A DNA stretch of 41,717 nucleotides, from assembly GCA_038527215.1 (NCBI GenBank), contig JBCBGC010000064.1, positions 1 through 41,717 of the forward strand, in the 5' to 3' direction. Below the pieces are notes generated by a model that saw only the letters and a program-made list of their open reading frames with translations, was not told where the DNA came from and ran no database searches. Origin of the DNA: JAWPMV01 sp038527215 (GTDB taxonomy: Bacteria; Bacteroidota; Bacteroidia; J057). Positions 32,944-41,522 of this stretch are shown in pieces (position 1 is the stretch's first letter; each line of letters opens with the position of its first letter). The translations under genes were made by a program, and so were the position numbers.

Positions 32944-33804
32944 CTAATCCTCACACAGGGTGGAACGCTCGAGTGCCAGACTACGGGAGAAATAAAAACA
33001 GGAATCTCCCACTACCAAAGAGACGGTTCCCGGAAGCAATTGGATGCGAAAATCGGTTAGATTTTCTGTTCTTTTTCGGGTAAAGGTGTAGGCATGCAGA
33101 TCCTTCCGGGAGCGGTAGTCCCGACTTTTGAGCAATCCTTTCTGTTTATCAAATAAGTAAATGATGCCGCGATCGTGATCCACCTGGTAGGCCTGATTAT
33201 AATCCACCAGTTTCAGATGGCGGATAAAATCCTCCCCTTTGAAATAATCCGGGTCGCCCAGCATTTCCAGGGTAACCTGTCCCGTATAATCATTGATGGT
33301 GTAGTTCGCCACGCTGATGATGCCCCGGGTAAGGGATAAGGCCCAAATCATGCGCTCTTCCAGGTTGCGGAGCCCTTTGCGGGAGCGGCGCAAGATGTAA
33401 TAAATGCGCTCCCCACTCGCTGCATCCTCTTGTATGTCAAACAGCAGATGATAGTGGAGGTCTGAAAATTTGCAAATCGTGTCTCCGGGTACCTGCCCAA
33501 AATCCAGCAGGGTGAATTTTTGATCAATGCCTTTCTTTTCCTCAAAAAAATAAATCCGCTGCTCACTTTTCATCAAAAAGCCTTGCCCAAGGTTCCCAAA
33601 AAAGCGGTAGGAAAAAGGGTAGACCTGAATATTATCCAAGGCCCGGGCCTCCCGGCTAAAATAGTACCAATTGTCTCGATTGTATCGGGTGGTATCAAAG
33701 GGATCCGTAAAGGTTGGCTCCTGCAAATAGGTTTCCCCACAGCCTGTCATACTCAGGCCAGAGAGGACCAGCACGCACCAAAAGAGCAGGGTAAATACCT
33801 TCAT
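32944..33804 (-). CDS. Lipoprotein of unknown function
   Basis: 286 residues. The signal ends in a lipobox (GLSMTGC, then GETYLQEP), so it is membrane-anchored after lipidation. The body is rich in Tyr, Phe and Arg with many beta strands (NIQVYPFSYRFFGNLGQGFLMKSEQRIYFFEEKKG, ISVANYTINDYTGQVTLEMLG). No domain recognised. It is the first gene of the minus-strand run towards porZ and recO and has the best promoter in that stretch. Confidence 0.75.
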   Translation of the reverse strand: MKVFTLLFWCVLVLSGLSMTGCGETYLQEPTFTDPFDTTRYNRDNWYYFSREARALDNIQVYPFSYRFFGNLGQGFLMKSEQRIYFFEEKKGIDQKFTLLDFGQVPGDTICKFSDLHYHLLFDIQEDAASGERIYYILRRSRKGLRNLEERMIWALSLTRGIISVANYTINDYTGQVTLEMLGDPDYFKGEDFIRHLKLVDYNQAYQVDHDRGIIYLFDKQKGLLKSRDYRSRKDLHAYTFTRKRTENLTDFRIQLLPGTVSLVVGDSCFYFSRSLALERSTLCED

Positions 33805-33859
33805 GGAATGAGTGGGATCAATTCAAGGCAGCGCCTAAAAGACCGAAAGGCGTTCTTTA

Positions 33860-33891
33860 CAAAGGTAAAAGAACTGAATATTTTCCCCAAA
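33860..33891 (-). promoter_or_regulatory. Bacteroidota-type promoter upstream of the 32944-33804 lipoprotein gene
   Basis: On the minus strand a TTTG -33 box (33891 to 33888), a 20-bp spacer and TACCTTTG (33867 to 33860) give a full match to the TTTG / TAnnTTTG promoter. The ATG is 55 bp downstream. This is the clearest promoter in the window. Confidence 0.6.
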
Positions 33892-33934
33892 CCCTTCGAA
33901 TTAGCCGTATATTTAACCGCTAAGCGCCCCCTAT

Positions 33935-34633
33935 ATGGACCCAGTTATCCGCCTCACACATATTCGCAAGACCTACCAAATGGGAAAGGTAGAGATCCAT
34001 GCCCTGAGAGATGTGTCCCTGGAAATCTTTCCCAATCAGTATGTAGCCATCATGGGGCCCTCGGGTTCTGGAAAGTCTACCCTCATGAATATGCTGGGCT
34101 GCCTGGACACCCCTTCCGGTGGAGAATATTTTCTCAATGGTACCCAGGTATCGCAAATGTCTGATGCGGACCTGGCCCACATTCGTAACAAAGAAATCGG
34201 CTTCGTCTTTCAGACCTTCAACTTACTTCCGCGATCTACCGCCCTTGACAATGTAGCCATGCCCCTGATTTATGCAGGTATGGGCAAAAGCGCGCGTCGC
34301 ACCCGGGCCAAAGAAGTCCTGAGCAGCGTGGGCCTGGGAGATCGGGTTGACCATAAGCCGAACGAGCTGTCCGGGGGACAGCGGCAGCGGGTAGCCGTAG
34401 CGCGGGCCCTGGTCAATCAGCCCTCCATCATTCTGGCCGACGAACCGACCGGAAACCTGGATTCCACCACCTCCTATGAAATCATGGCCCTGTTTGATGA
34501 ACTCCATGCCCAGGGCAATACCATCATTGTGGTCACACATGAAGAGGATATCGCTGCCTATGCGCAGACGATTGTTCGCTTGAAAGATGGAAATGTGGAA
34601 AGAATTGACAAAAATCCTAACCGGAACGGCTAA
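33935..34633 (+). CDS. ABC transporter ATP-binding protein, LolD/MacB type
   Basis: 232 residues, typical for the family. Walker A GPSGSGKST is at 41-49, the Q-loop at VFQTFNLLPR (91-100), the signature LSGGQRQRVAVARAL starts at 145, Walker B is IILADEPTGNLD (about 165-176), and the switch His lies in VVTHEED. The closest subfamily is the LolD/MacB/FtsE-like ATPases that energise mechanotransmission-type permeases. No permease gene is adjacent: the downstream neighbour is the convergent mgtE with only 1 bp between the stops. The partner must be encoded elsewhere. Confidence 0.95.
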   Translation: MDPVIRLTHIRKTYQMGKVEIHALRDVSLEIFPNQYVAIMGPSGSGKSTLMNMLGCLDTPSGGEYFLNGTQVSQMSDADLAHIRNKEIGFVFQTFNLLPRSTALDNVAMPLIYAGMGKSARRTRAKEVLSSVGLGDRVDHKPNELSGGQRQRVAVARALVNQPSIILADEPTGNLDSTTSYEIMALFDELHAQGNTIIVVTHEEDIAAYAQTIVRLKDGNVERIDKNPNRNG

Positions 34634-34634
34634 G

Positions 34635-36059
34635 CTATAAAACCGGGGGAACCAGATTGAGGCCTCCCTGACCTACGGTACTGACCAAGGGAAGGAGAAT
34701 TTCACTGGCCAGGGAAAAAAGCAGCAGATAGCCAATAATGTCCGTAAAGGCTGTGATTAGGATAGATGAAGCCACGGCCGGATCGACCCCCACCCGTTCC
34801 AGCATGATGGGAATAAAGGAGCCCGCCATCCCCGCCAAAATCAGGTTACCAAACATAGCCATAAAGACTACCACGCCTATCATCACTTCCAATTGAGGAT
34901 TGGCCTGGGAGTTATAGATGGAAACGGCGACAGAAGCAATGGCCCCGATCATCAGGCCATTGATAGCACCCACGCTGATTTCTTTGAGGACTACCCGCAG
35001 CGCCTTGCGCGAGGGAATGCCATCCGTAGAAATTCTTCGGATGGTCACCGCCAGCGTTTGCGTAGCACCATTGCCCGCCACACCGGCAATAATCGGCATG
35101 AGCGACGCAATCAGCGCAATCTTTTCAATGGTGCTTTCGAATTGCTTGATCACAAACATGGCGATAGAGGCTGTCACCAGATTGATCAGTAACCAGGGAA
35201 TGCGGCTTCGCACCGAGTTAGCCCAGCCGCCCCGTAGGTTTTCGTCTTCCGATACCCCGGCAAACTTCAGCGTATCCTCGGTATTTTCTTCCTCGATGAC
35301 ATCCATGATGTCATCAAAGGTGATTCGTCCCAGCAACCGATCGCTCAAATCCACTACCGGCAGGGTAGGGAGGTTGTACTGGGACATTTTTTTCGCTACT
35401 TCTTCCTGGTCCGTCCCGACCCGTACGGAAACCACATCCGTGCTCATGAAATTCATGACCAGTTCGGTATTTCTCGCCAGAAACAAAGAGCGGAAAGTCA
35501 GGTAGCCGCGCAGATGATTTTCCGTATCCACCACATAAATGGTGTAAAAGTCATCCATTTCCTCCGACTGCCCGACCACTTCCCGCAGGGCTTCCAGCTT
35601 GGTCATGTTTTCCTGCACCACCACCAACTCCGGGTTCATCAAGCCCCCGGCAGACTCCTCGTTGTAATTCAGGAGCTGATTAAGGATGGACTCATCCTCA
35701 TCTGGAACGTAATAGAGAATTTTGTCTTTGTACTCTTCCGGCAGTTGGGCCAGGAGGTCTGCCGCATCATCCGGGGCCAGCTCTTTGATCAAGCCGGAGG
35801 CAATTTCAGGTTTTAAGAGCGTCAGCAGCTGAGCAGGGTTGGTATCCTCATCCATCTCAGCCAGGGCCTCTGAAATGACTTCCTTAGGTAAGGTTTTGAG
35901 GATCCGCTCTTGAAGTTGAGCCGAGGAATCTTCCAGGACCAGTGCGATCTCCGTGGGGTGGAGCACGCTCATCAAGGCCCGAATATGCGCATTGGGTGAT
36001 TTTAACAGGCGTCTAACCCGTTCCACCCTTTGTTTCGCAGTTTGTTCTTTCCTGGCCAC
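34635..36059 (-). CDS. mgtE: Magnesium transporter MgtE
   Basis: 474 residues with the MgtE domain order: an N-terminal helical MgtE_N domain (about 20-130: HPTEIALVLEDSSAQLQERILKTLP, LAPDDAADLLAQLPEEYKDKIL), two CBS domains (about 135-260, ending DRLLGRITFDDIMDVIEEENTED), and five membrane helices (about 285-474, with AGVAGNGATQTLAVTIRRIS in the pore region). It is a cytosolic-Mg-gated Mg2+ channel/transporter in the inner membrane. The start is GTG at 36059: no ATG exists between the upstream in-frame TAG and this codon. A 54-residue membrane protein gene lies 84 bp upstream on the same strand and may share the transcript. Confidence 0.96.
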   Translation of the reverse strand: MARKEQTAKQRVERVRRLLKSPNAHIRALMSVLHPTEIALVLEDSSAQLQERILKTLPKEVISEALAEMDEDTNPAQLLTLLKPEIASGLIKELAPDDAADLLAQLPEEYKDKILYYVPDEDESILNQLLNYNEESAGGLMNPELVVVQENMTKLEALREVVGQSEEMDDFYTIYVVDTENHLRGYLTFRSLFLARNTELVMNFMSTDVVSVRVGTDQEEVAKKMSQYNLPTLPVVDLSDRLLGRITFDDIMDVIEEENTEDTLKFAGVSEDENLRGGWANSVRSRIPWLLINLVTASIAMFVIKQFESTIEKIALIASLMPIIAGVAGNGATQTLAVTIRRISTDGIPSRKALRVVLKEISVGAINGLMIGAIASVAVSIYNSQANPQLEVMIGVVVFMAMFGNLILAGMAGSFIPIMLERVGVDPAVASSILITAFTDIIGYLLLFSLASEILLPLVSTVGQGGLNLVPPVL

Positions 36060-36143
36060 AATCGTGAGTTTATTCGCTTCGGAGGAATCTTCAGGATGCC
36101 TCTACACAGGGAAAAGCGAAAACTGGGCCAAGGGATGTTGCTC

Positions 36144-36308
36144 TTAGCGCAAGCTAAAGCGGATGATCAGATAGATGACGCCCGCCAGGAACATGAGAAT
36201 GGAAATCTTGTTGATTCCATGCATCATTTTCAAGTTGAAGCTGCTAGGTGCTTCAGGGTCCTGACGCTTAAAGCGCATGTAAGCCCATATTTTTCTTAAA
36301 ACTTCCAT
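36144..36308 (-). CDS. Small single-helix membrane protein (DUF6728-like)
   Basis: A 54-residue reading frame from ATG at 36308 to TAA at 36144. The N-terminal half is basic (MEVLRKIWAYMRFKRQDPEAP), then SSFNLKMMHGINKISILMF, then a hydrophobic segment (FLAGVIYLIIRFSL). Short Bacteroidota proteins with a NLKxMHGINKISI...LIYxxI pattern are known to me as the DUF6728-type family (recalled, so held loosely). The TACTTTTG box upstream and the coding-like composition support a real gene. It precedes mgtE on the same strand. Function unknown. Confidence 0.75.
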   Translation of the reverse strand: MEVLRKIWAYMRFKRQDPEAPSSFNLKMMHGINKISILMFLAGVIYLIIRFSLR

Positions 36309-36346
36309 GGCGTAAAAACCGATTTAGGGAGCTTTATGTTTTGGGC

Positions 36347-36354
36347 CAAAAGTA
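36347..36354 (-). promoter_or_regulatory. Candidate -7 element for the small membrane protein / mgtE
   Basis: TACTTTTG on the minus strand fits TAnnTTTG exactly, 38 bp before the ATG at 36308. A -33 box at 19-20 bp is not evident. Confidence 0.45.
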
Positions 36355-36440
36355 GAAATTTTTCCCTCACTTTCCCCCTTCAAATTGAAAAAAAGCCTGC
36401 GTAATGCATCAGGGACTTCCGCTATCTATTTACCTTTTTG

Positions 36441-36448
36441 TAACTTCG
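36441..36448 (+). promoter_or_regulatory. Candidate -7 element upstream of the DUF4956 gene
   Basis: TTTTTGTAACTTCG contains TAACTTCG, one mismatch from TAnnTTTG, 19 bp before the TTG start. The -33 box is weak. Confidence 0.4.
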
Positions 36449-36467
36449 CCATCAAACTGAAGAAACA

Positions 36468-37151
36468 TTGCTAGACCAATTCGAACAATATCTGGATGAG
36501 TTTCAGAATTCTGTGGTACTCTCGGAATTTCTCATCAACCTCATCGCAGCAGCCCTGATGTGCGTCGCCCTGAGGTTTTTCTATATCCGCTTTGGCAATA
36601 GCATATCCAATCGCACCCGTTTTGCCAATATCTTTTTGCCTCTGGGTCTGACCACTATGCTGGTCATCACCATCGTCAAGTCTTCTATCGCCTTATCCCT
36701 TGGATTGGTAGGAGCCCTTTCGATTGTACGCTTTCGAGCGGCCATCAAGGATCCGGAAGAATTGACCTACCTCTTTCTCGCTATTGGCGTAGGGCTGGCG
36801 GCCGGCGCCAATCAGCCCATCGTGGGTACGGTGGCTTTTGTAGCCATTCTGAGCCTGATTCTGATTGTCAATCGTCTGGTCAAGCCCGATCAGGTCAAGC
36901 AGCAGGACCGGATGTTTCTCAGCTTGCAGACAGATTGGGATGACCTCCCGGCCTTAACTCAGCTGCTGGCCCAGCATTTTTCCTATGTAGAACTGAAGCG
37001 CATGGATCAGCAAGGAGAAGGCCAGCTCCACTACGCCTTTGTGGTGAAAGCCGCCTCCCCCCAAGACATCCAGCAAGCGAAAACCGCCCTTTTGGCCCAG
37101 TCTCCTGCCTCCCTCTTTTCCCTGGTAGATCAGCCCGAACTGGTGATTTAG
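36468..37151 (+). CDS. DUF4956 domain-containing membrane protein
   Basis: 227 residues. The start must be TTG at 36468: the only upstream in-frame codon boundary is the TAA at 36441, and the next ATG would delete a membrane helix. Four or so membrane helices follow (about 20-40, 52-72, 78-95, 100-135). The cytoplasmic-side motif GALSIVRFRAAIKDPEELTYLFLAIGVGLAAGA is the DUF4956 signature. The C-terminal 90 residues form a soluble alpha/beta domain. DUF4956 genes are regularly found beside VTC-type polyphosphate polymerase and CotH-kinase genes, as here: the CotH ATG is 10 bp downstream. Its own role is not established; a membrane subunit of a polyphosphate or phosphoryl-transfer system is the working inference. 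Confidence 0.92.
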   Translation: MLDQFEQYLDEFQNSVVLSEFLINLIAAALMCVALRFFYIRFGNSISNRTRFANIFLPLGLTTMLVITIVKSSIALSLGLVGALSIVRFRAAIKDPEELTYLFLAIGVGLAAGANQPIVGTVAFVAILSLILIVNRLVKPDQVKQQDRMFLSLQTDWDDLPALTQLLAQHFSYVELKRMDQQGEGQLHYAFVVKAASPQDIQQAKTALLAQSPASLFSLVDQPELVI

Positions 37152-37160
37152 TCTGAAAAA

Positions 37161-40106
37161 ATGCTCCTACACGAAGCCAAGAAATTTGATTGGAGAAGCA
37201 GCCTACCCTGGCTGGTGTTTGTGGTGGCTACCCTGACCATTGGGTACTTACTGTCATCGGTAAACCTCGAACCCCGGCCTAAAGATCAAGGCCCTTTTCT
37301 GGTCAGTTGCGACATGGAAACCACCGAAAAGGACGCCAATAACCAGCTGGTTTTCGTTTCTGCCGGGGCAACCTTCACCAACGGCCATACCCAAAAAAGC
37401 CTGCCTGCTCGCTCTGGCGATCAGGTTTCCTTTGTCAACGAGGCTCAACCCTACGGCCTCCACTATGCCCTGGAAGGCGCCCTTGTTTTTGAGACGTATC
37501 GGATTCGGGTATGGAGAAAAGGGGAGGACGCCAATCTGGCTTCTCTGGTTTTTTCTATGCCCACCACGGCTCAAGCCTATTACCTGGAGACCAATAAAAT
37601 TCGCAAAACGGATGCCGCAGGCTGGCAGTTGCTGGAACTCAACATGCGAATTCCCAGCAATTATACCGGAGGCCCAATCGGTATTTTTGTCTATAGTAAA
37701 GGAGGAGCCATTGCTTCCTTCGATGACTTTTCCATAGAGCGGGTCACCGATCAGTTTGAAGCAGAGGAAAAAGATAGCCTCTCTTCTATCGGAAAGCTTC
37801 AGCTGGATTTATCAGATACCGGTACCCGAAAAATCGAACAAAAGAGAAAGCAGGCCCTGGATCGCTCCTTTCTCATCACCGAAGACGATGACTGGGTGAA
37901 AGGCAAGCTTACCGACGCCACCCAAACCTATGATATTAAAGCCCGGCTGAAAGGAGACCATGTAGATCATCTTCGGCAGGATAAGTGGTCTTTTCGGATA
38001 AAAATTAAGGATGGAAATTCCTGGAACGGCTTGCTCACCTTTTCGCTGCAAAGTCCGGAGGCCCGGTCCTTTTTGCACGAATGGGTCCTCCATCAGATGA
38101 TGGAAGCGGAGGATATTCTTACCACCCGCTATGACTTTGTTGAGTTTTCGCTCAATGGAAAAGATCGGGGCGTTTATGCTTATGAGGAGCATTTTGAAAA
38201 ACAGCTAGTAGAATCCCGCAATCGTAGAGAAGGGCCTATCCTGAAATTCGACGAGACCCATATGTGGGAAAGCACCCTCCGACAAAGGGATCAGGGGGTC
38301 AACCGCATACAAATGCCCAGTGAGCAATACACCTTTGAAGCCGCCGAAATCACTCCTTTTCGGGAGAAAAAAACCTATGAGGACAGCAGTCTCTCCGCCC
38401 AGTTTTTGGTGGCCCGAGACTTGATGTACCAGTATAAATGGGCCAATGCTCAACCTGCCGAAATCTTTGACCTGGAAAAAATGGCCATGTATGTGGCCCT
38501 GCTGGACCTGAATGAGGCCTACCACAACCTGGTCTGGCATAACCAGCGATTTTACTACAATCCCATCACTCAAAAGCTGGAACCGATTGCTTTTGACGGC
38601 TTTACCGAGGGAGGCCCATTTAACCCTAATGGTCTGGTGATGGCCGGGGCTAACCTGAAAAAACTTTCTCCTATCCCTCAGGAGAACCTGGTCAGAAGAC
38701 TTTTCCAGGACGCTGAATTTATTCGACATTATCTTACTGCCTTACAAAAAATAAGTGCCGAGAGCTACCTGGAAGCCTTCATGGCGGTGCATGATGAGGG
38801 CATGAGAAAGCGCTTACACCTGCTGAGGGAAGAGTTCCCGGAGTATGTATTCCAACCGGAACGGCTGTTCAACCGCGCCCGGATCATCCGGGAAGTGATG
38901 CGCCCCCTTCCCGATAATGCCGTTCGGGCCTATCAGGAAAAGACCTCCTCTGATTCTATGCGCGTCAGCCTGATGGGCTTTCACCGGATTCCCCTGGAAA
39001 TCCTCGGTTTTGGTCGGGGCAATGCAGAAGCCAGCTACTTGCTGAAGGACCCCCTATACCTGCCAGCCTATATTGAGGCGTCCATGCCTTCTGAAGTAGA
39101 GCTCAACATCCCGGTTGGCTATCGCTATGTATTTTTCCGGCTTCCTGGGCAGCCAGAGACCTTTACCTCCCAGATATCTAATTGGCCTTCACCGCTGGCC
39201 TCCTTTAAAAAAGGGCCTTCGCACAAGCGCTTATCGCTCCCGGCTCCTCCGGTATGTGTAGTCCAGGAAAAAGTGATCCAATTCCAGCCTGGAAGTTTTA
39301 GCATTGATCAGGATATTCTGATTCCGGCCGGCTATACGGTAGAATTTCTAGCTCGCCATCAGCTCAACCTGATTAAAGGAGCCAAGTTTGTGTCCTATTC
39401 GCCCGTGCGTATGTGGGGCAGCGCTGAGCGCCCCATCCGTATTTGGTCAGCTGATCACCAGGGACAAGGCTTCACCGTCCTGCAGCCTCAGGGAGAAAAT
39501 ATTCTCCAGCACGTGGAATTCGAGGGCCTCAATACCATTCAGGAAGCGGACTGGAAACTGACTGGCGCGGTAACCTTCTACGAAGCAGAAGTGAAGATGG
39601 AACAATGTCGGTTCCTGGACGCCCGTTGTGAGGATGGGCTGAACCTGGTACGCTGTACTTTCGAATTGGAAGATTTATTAGTGGAAAAAACCTTCAGTGA
39701 TGGGCTGGATATAGATTTTGGGCAGGGTAAAATCCAGGGAATGACCTTCCGAAATACCGGGAATGATGGCCTGGACTTTTCTGGTAGCCAGATTGAATTG
39801 AAAGATATTTTTGTTTACGATGCCGGAGATAAAGGCATGAGTGTCGGAGAAAACTCTCAGGTCAGGGTAGAGAACCTAACGGTCACCGGTGCGCCGCTAG
39901 GCGTAGCCGCCAAGGACCTCTCCCATCTGCATGTCGAATCCCTGGTGCTGAAAAACTGTCGCACCGGCATTACCGCTTTCCGCAAAAAGCCTGAGTTCGG
40001 TCCGGCCAGTATTTTTATACGGCAGTTGGCGCACAAGCAGGTCAACATTCTGCAACGCATTGAAAAAGGGTCAAAGTTGACCATCCAAAACTCCCAACTC
40101 CCCTAA
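37161..40106 (+). CDS. CotH kinase family protein with N-terminal beta-sandwich and C-terminal beta-helix
   Basis: 981 residues. An N-terminal membrane anchor (about 14-32) is followed by a beta-sandwich resembling a carbohydrate-binding module (about 45-195, ending FDDFSIERV). The CotH kinase domain spans about 240-580: YDIKARLKGDHVDHLRQDKWSFRI (256-280), YDFVEFSLNGKDRGVYAYEEHFEKQLV (324-350), EGPILKFDE (357-365) and IAFDG (476-480), the last a candidate metal-binding Asp. Residues about 735-975 form a right-handed parallel beta-helix (repeated G-x-D-G-L-N-L and N-D-G-L-D-F turns). CotH-type kinases phosphorylate secreted proteins in Bacillus. The target here is unknown. The next gene starts 2 bp after the stop. 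Confidence 0.9.
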   Translation: MLLHEAKKFDWRSSLPWLVFVVATLTIGYLLSSVNLEPRPKDQGPFLVSCDMETTEKDANNQLVFVSAGATFTNGHTQKSLPARSGDQVSFVNEAQPYGLHYALEGALVFETYRIRVWRKGEDANLASLVFSMPTTAQAYYLETNKIRKTDAAGWQLLELNMRIPSNYTGGPIGIFVYSKGGAIASFDDFSIERVTDQFEAEEKDSLSSIGKLQLDLSDTGTRKIEQKRKQALDRSFLITEDDDWVKGKLTDATQTYDIKARLKGDHVDHLRQDKWSFRIKIKDGNSWNGLLTFSLQSPEARSFLHEWVLHQMMEAEDILTTRYDFVEFSLNGKDRGVYAYEEHFEKQLVESRNRREGPILKFDETHMWESTLRQRDQGVNRIQMPSEQYTFEAAEITPFREKKTYEDSSLSAQFLVARDLMYQYKWANAQPAEIFDLEKMAMYVALLDLNEAYHNLVWHNQRFYYNPITQKLEPIAFDGFTEGGPFNPNGLVMAGANLKKLSPIPQENLVRRLFQDAEFIRHYLTALQKISAESYLEAFMAVHDEGMRKRLHLLREEFPEYVFQPERLFNRARIIREVMRPLPDNAVRAYQEKTSSDSMRVSLMGFHRIPLEILGFGRGNAEASYLLKDPLYLPAYIEASMPSEVELNIPVGYRYVFFRLPGQPETFTSQISNWPSPLASFKKGPSHKRLSLPAPPVCVVQEKVIQFQPGSFSIDQDILIPAGYTVEFLARHQLNLIKGAKFVSYSPVRMWGSAERPIRIWSADHQGQGFTVLQPQGENILQHVEFEGLNTIQEADWKLTGAVTFYEAEVKMEQCRFLDARCEDGLNLVRCTFELEDLLVEKTFSDGLDIDFGQGKIQGMTFRNTGNDGLDFSGSQIELKDIFVYDAGDKGMSVGENSQVRVENLTVTGAPLGVAAKDLSHLHVESLVLKNCRTGITAFRKKPEFGPASIFIRQLAHKQVNILQRIEKGSKLTIQNSQLP

Positions 40107-40108
40107 GC

Positions 40109-40765
40109 ATGGCAGAGGTAAGCTGGCGATATGAGCGGAAATATCGGATCGAAGGCAACAGCCTGCCACAAATCCTGGCCTGGTTGCAGGGACATCCCGC
40201 CGCCTTTCGTCCGCTTTATCCTCGTCGGCAGGTCAATAATATTTACTTCGACGACCCTCAGTTGACCGCCTACCACGAAAATGTCTTCGGGGTAGGGGAG
40301 CGCCAAAAAGTCCGGCTGCGCTGGTACGGTCCAACTGATCCGCCCAGCGGTCCAGCTCAGTTGGAGGTGAAAATCAAACGGCAGGAATTGGGCACCAAGC
40401 ATATCATACCCAGAGAAGCCCCTTTTGCACTTTCTCAGATAGGCGCTATCGAACATTGGGTGCAAGCCCAGCTTCCGGCAGGCCGTCCTTATTTGGCCAC
40501 CCTCCTCAATGCCTATGAGCGCGACTACTTCATCTCTGCTGATCGGCGCTTCCGCCTGACCCTGGATGTAAATTTGCGCTATCATTATTTGCGGAGTTCC
40601 CCGGAATGGCGCACCTTCGTGCGCAGGGATCCAGCCATCATTCTGGAAGTCAAGTACGAACAGGCCTGGGACCAGTTAGCAGACGAAATATGCCGCTACA
40701 TCCCTTTTCGCCAGAGCAAACACTCCAAATACGTGCAAGGCTTACAAATGGGGCAAAAAATCTAG
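40109..40765 (+). CDS. VTC domain polyphosphate polymerase
   Basis: 218 residues, a length fitting a bare VTC domain. Motifs: WRYERKYRIEG (5-15), NNIYFDDPQLTAYHENV, RQKVRLRWYG with paired basic residues, QLEVKIKRQ (a conserved Glu-Lys strand), YERDYFIS, ILEVKYEQ (conserved Glu) and KHSKYVQGL at the end. These correspond to the substrate-lining basic residues of the VTC4-type tunnel fold, which makes inorganic polyphosphate from ATP. The family assignment is firm; polymerase activity is inferred by homology. It sits in the DUF4956-CotH-VTC order, 2 bp after CotH. Confidence 0.92.
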   Translation: MAEVSWRYERKYRIEGNSLPQILAWLQGHPAAFRPLYPRRQVNNIYFDDPQLTAYHENVFGVGERQKVRLRWYGPTDPPSGPAQLEVKIKRQELGTKHIIPREAPFALSQIGAIEHWVQAQLPAGRPYLATLLNAYERDYFISADRRFRLTLDVNLRYHYLRSSPEWRTFVRRDPAIILEVKYEQAWDQLADEICRYIPFRQSKHSKYVQGLQMGQKI

Positions 40766-40784
40766 CACACACATTCAATCATGT

Positions 40785-41522
40785 ATGGGTAAATCCATCC
40801 TTATTTTAGGGGCATTATCCGATATCGGACGCGCCGTAGCCCACCGCTATGCCCAGGAAGGCTACGATGTCTATCTAGCCGCGCGCCAGGCCAGTCGCCT
40901 GCAAGCTGATCAGGAAGACCTGAAAATCCGCTATGGGGTTTCCGCCCATTGTTTCGAATTTGATGCCCTGGACCAGCCAGCCCACGCGACTTTTTTTTCC
41001 AGCCTTCCTGAGACACCAGAAGTAGTCTGCTGTGTTTTCGGTTATATGCCTCCCCAAGCAGAAGCTGAAAAGGATTGGGCCAAAGCCAATCAAGTCCTGC
41101 AAACCAACTATGTGGGAGCTGTGAGCATCCTGGAAAAAGCTCAGGCCGCGATCTTAGCTACTGGGGAAAAAGGCTTGATCATTGGCATCAGTTCGGTAGC
41201 TGGAGACCGGGGCAGAGGCAGCAATGCCTTCTACTGCAGCGCTAAAGCCGGCTTCACCGCCTATCTCTCAGGACTTCGCAATCGCCTGGTCAAGACTCCC
41301 GTACATGTCCTGACCGTCAAGCCCGGCTACGTCAAAACCGCCATGACTGAGCATATGGAACTTCCTGGCCCCCTTACCGCTTCTCCGGAAGAAGTAGCCA
41401 GCGCTCTTTTTAAGGCAGGGCGTAAAAAGAAAAACATCCTGTACGTCCGTTGGATGTGGCGCTATATCATGTTGATCATCCGCATGATCCCTGAACCTAT
41501 CTTCAAAAAGTTGAGTTTATAA
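40785..41522 (+). CDS. SDR family oxidoreductase
   Basis: 245 residues. Rossmann fold: the glycine-rich loop is GALSDIGRAVAHR (9-21), in which the usual GxxxGxG has a Ser-Asp variant. The NYVG Asn is at 108, the catalytic Ser at 136/137 (GISSVAGDRG), and Tyr150/Lys154 are the YxxxK pair. The VKPGYVKTAMTEHM segment follows. The C-terminal KKKNILYVRWMWRYIMLIIRMIPEPIF tail is amphipathic or membrane-associated, as in bacterial SDRs of the DprE2-like and estradiol 17-beta-dehydrogenase-like groups. Substrate unknown. It is the fourth gene in the plus-strand cluster (19 bp after VTC). The R1-c repeat begins inside its stop codon. Confidence 0.92.
   Translation: MGKSILILGALSDIGRAVAHRYAQEGYDVYLAARQASRLQADQEDLKIRYGVSAHCFEFDALDQPAHATFFSSLPETPEVVCCVFGYMPPQAEAEKDWAKANQVLQTNYVGAVSILEKAQAAILATGEKGLIIGISSVAGDRGRGSNAFYCSAKAGFTAYLSGLRNRLVKTPVHVLTVKPGYVKTAMTEHMELPGPLTASPEEVASALFKAGRKKKNILYVRWMWRYIMLIIRMIPEPIFKKLSL

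Noticed and set aside
37161..40106. Spore coat protein CotH in the sporulation sense
   Set aside because: The organism does not look spore-forming. CotH-type kinases are widespread, and only the kinase fold is shared.
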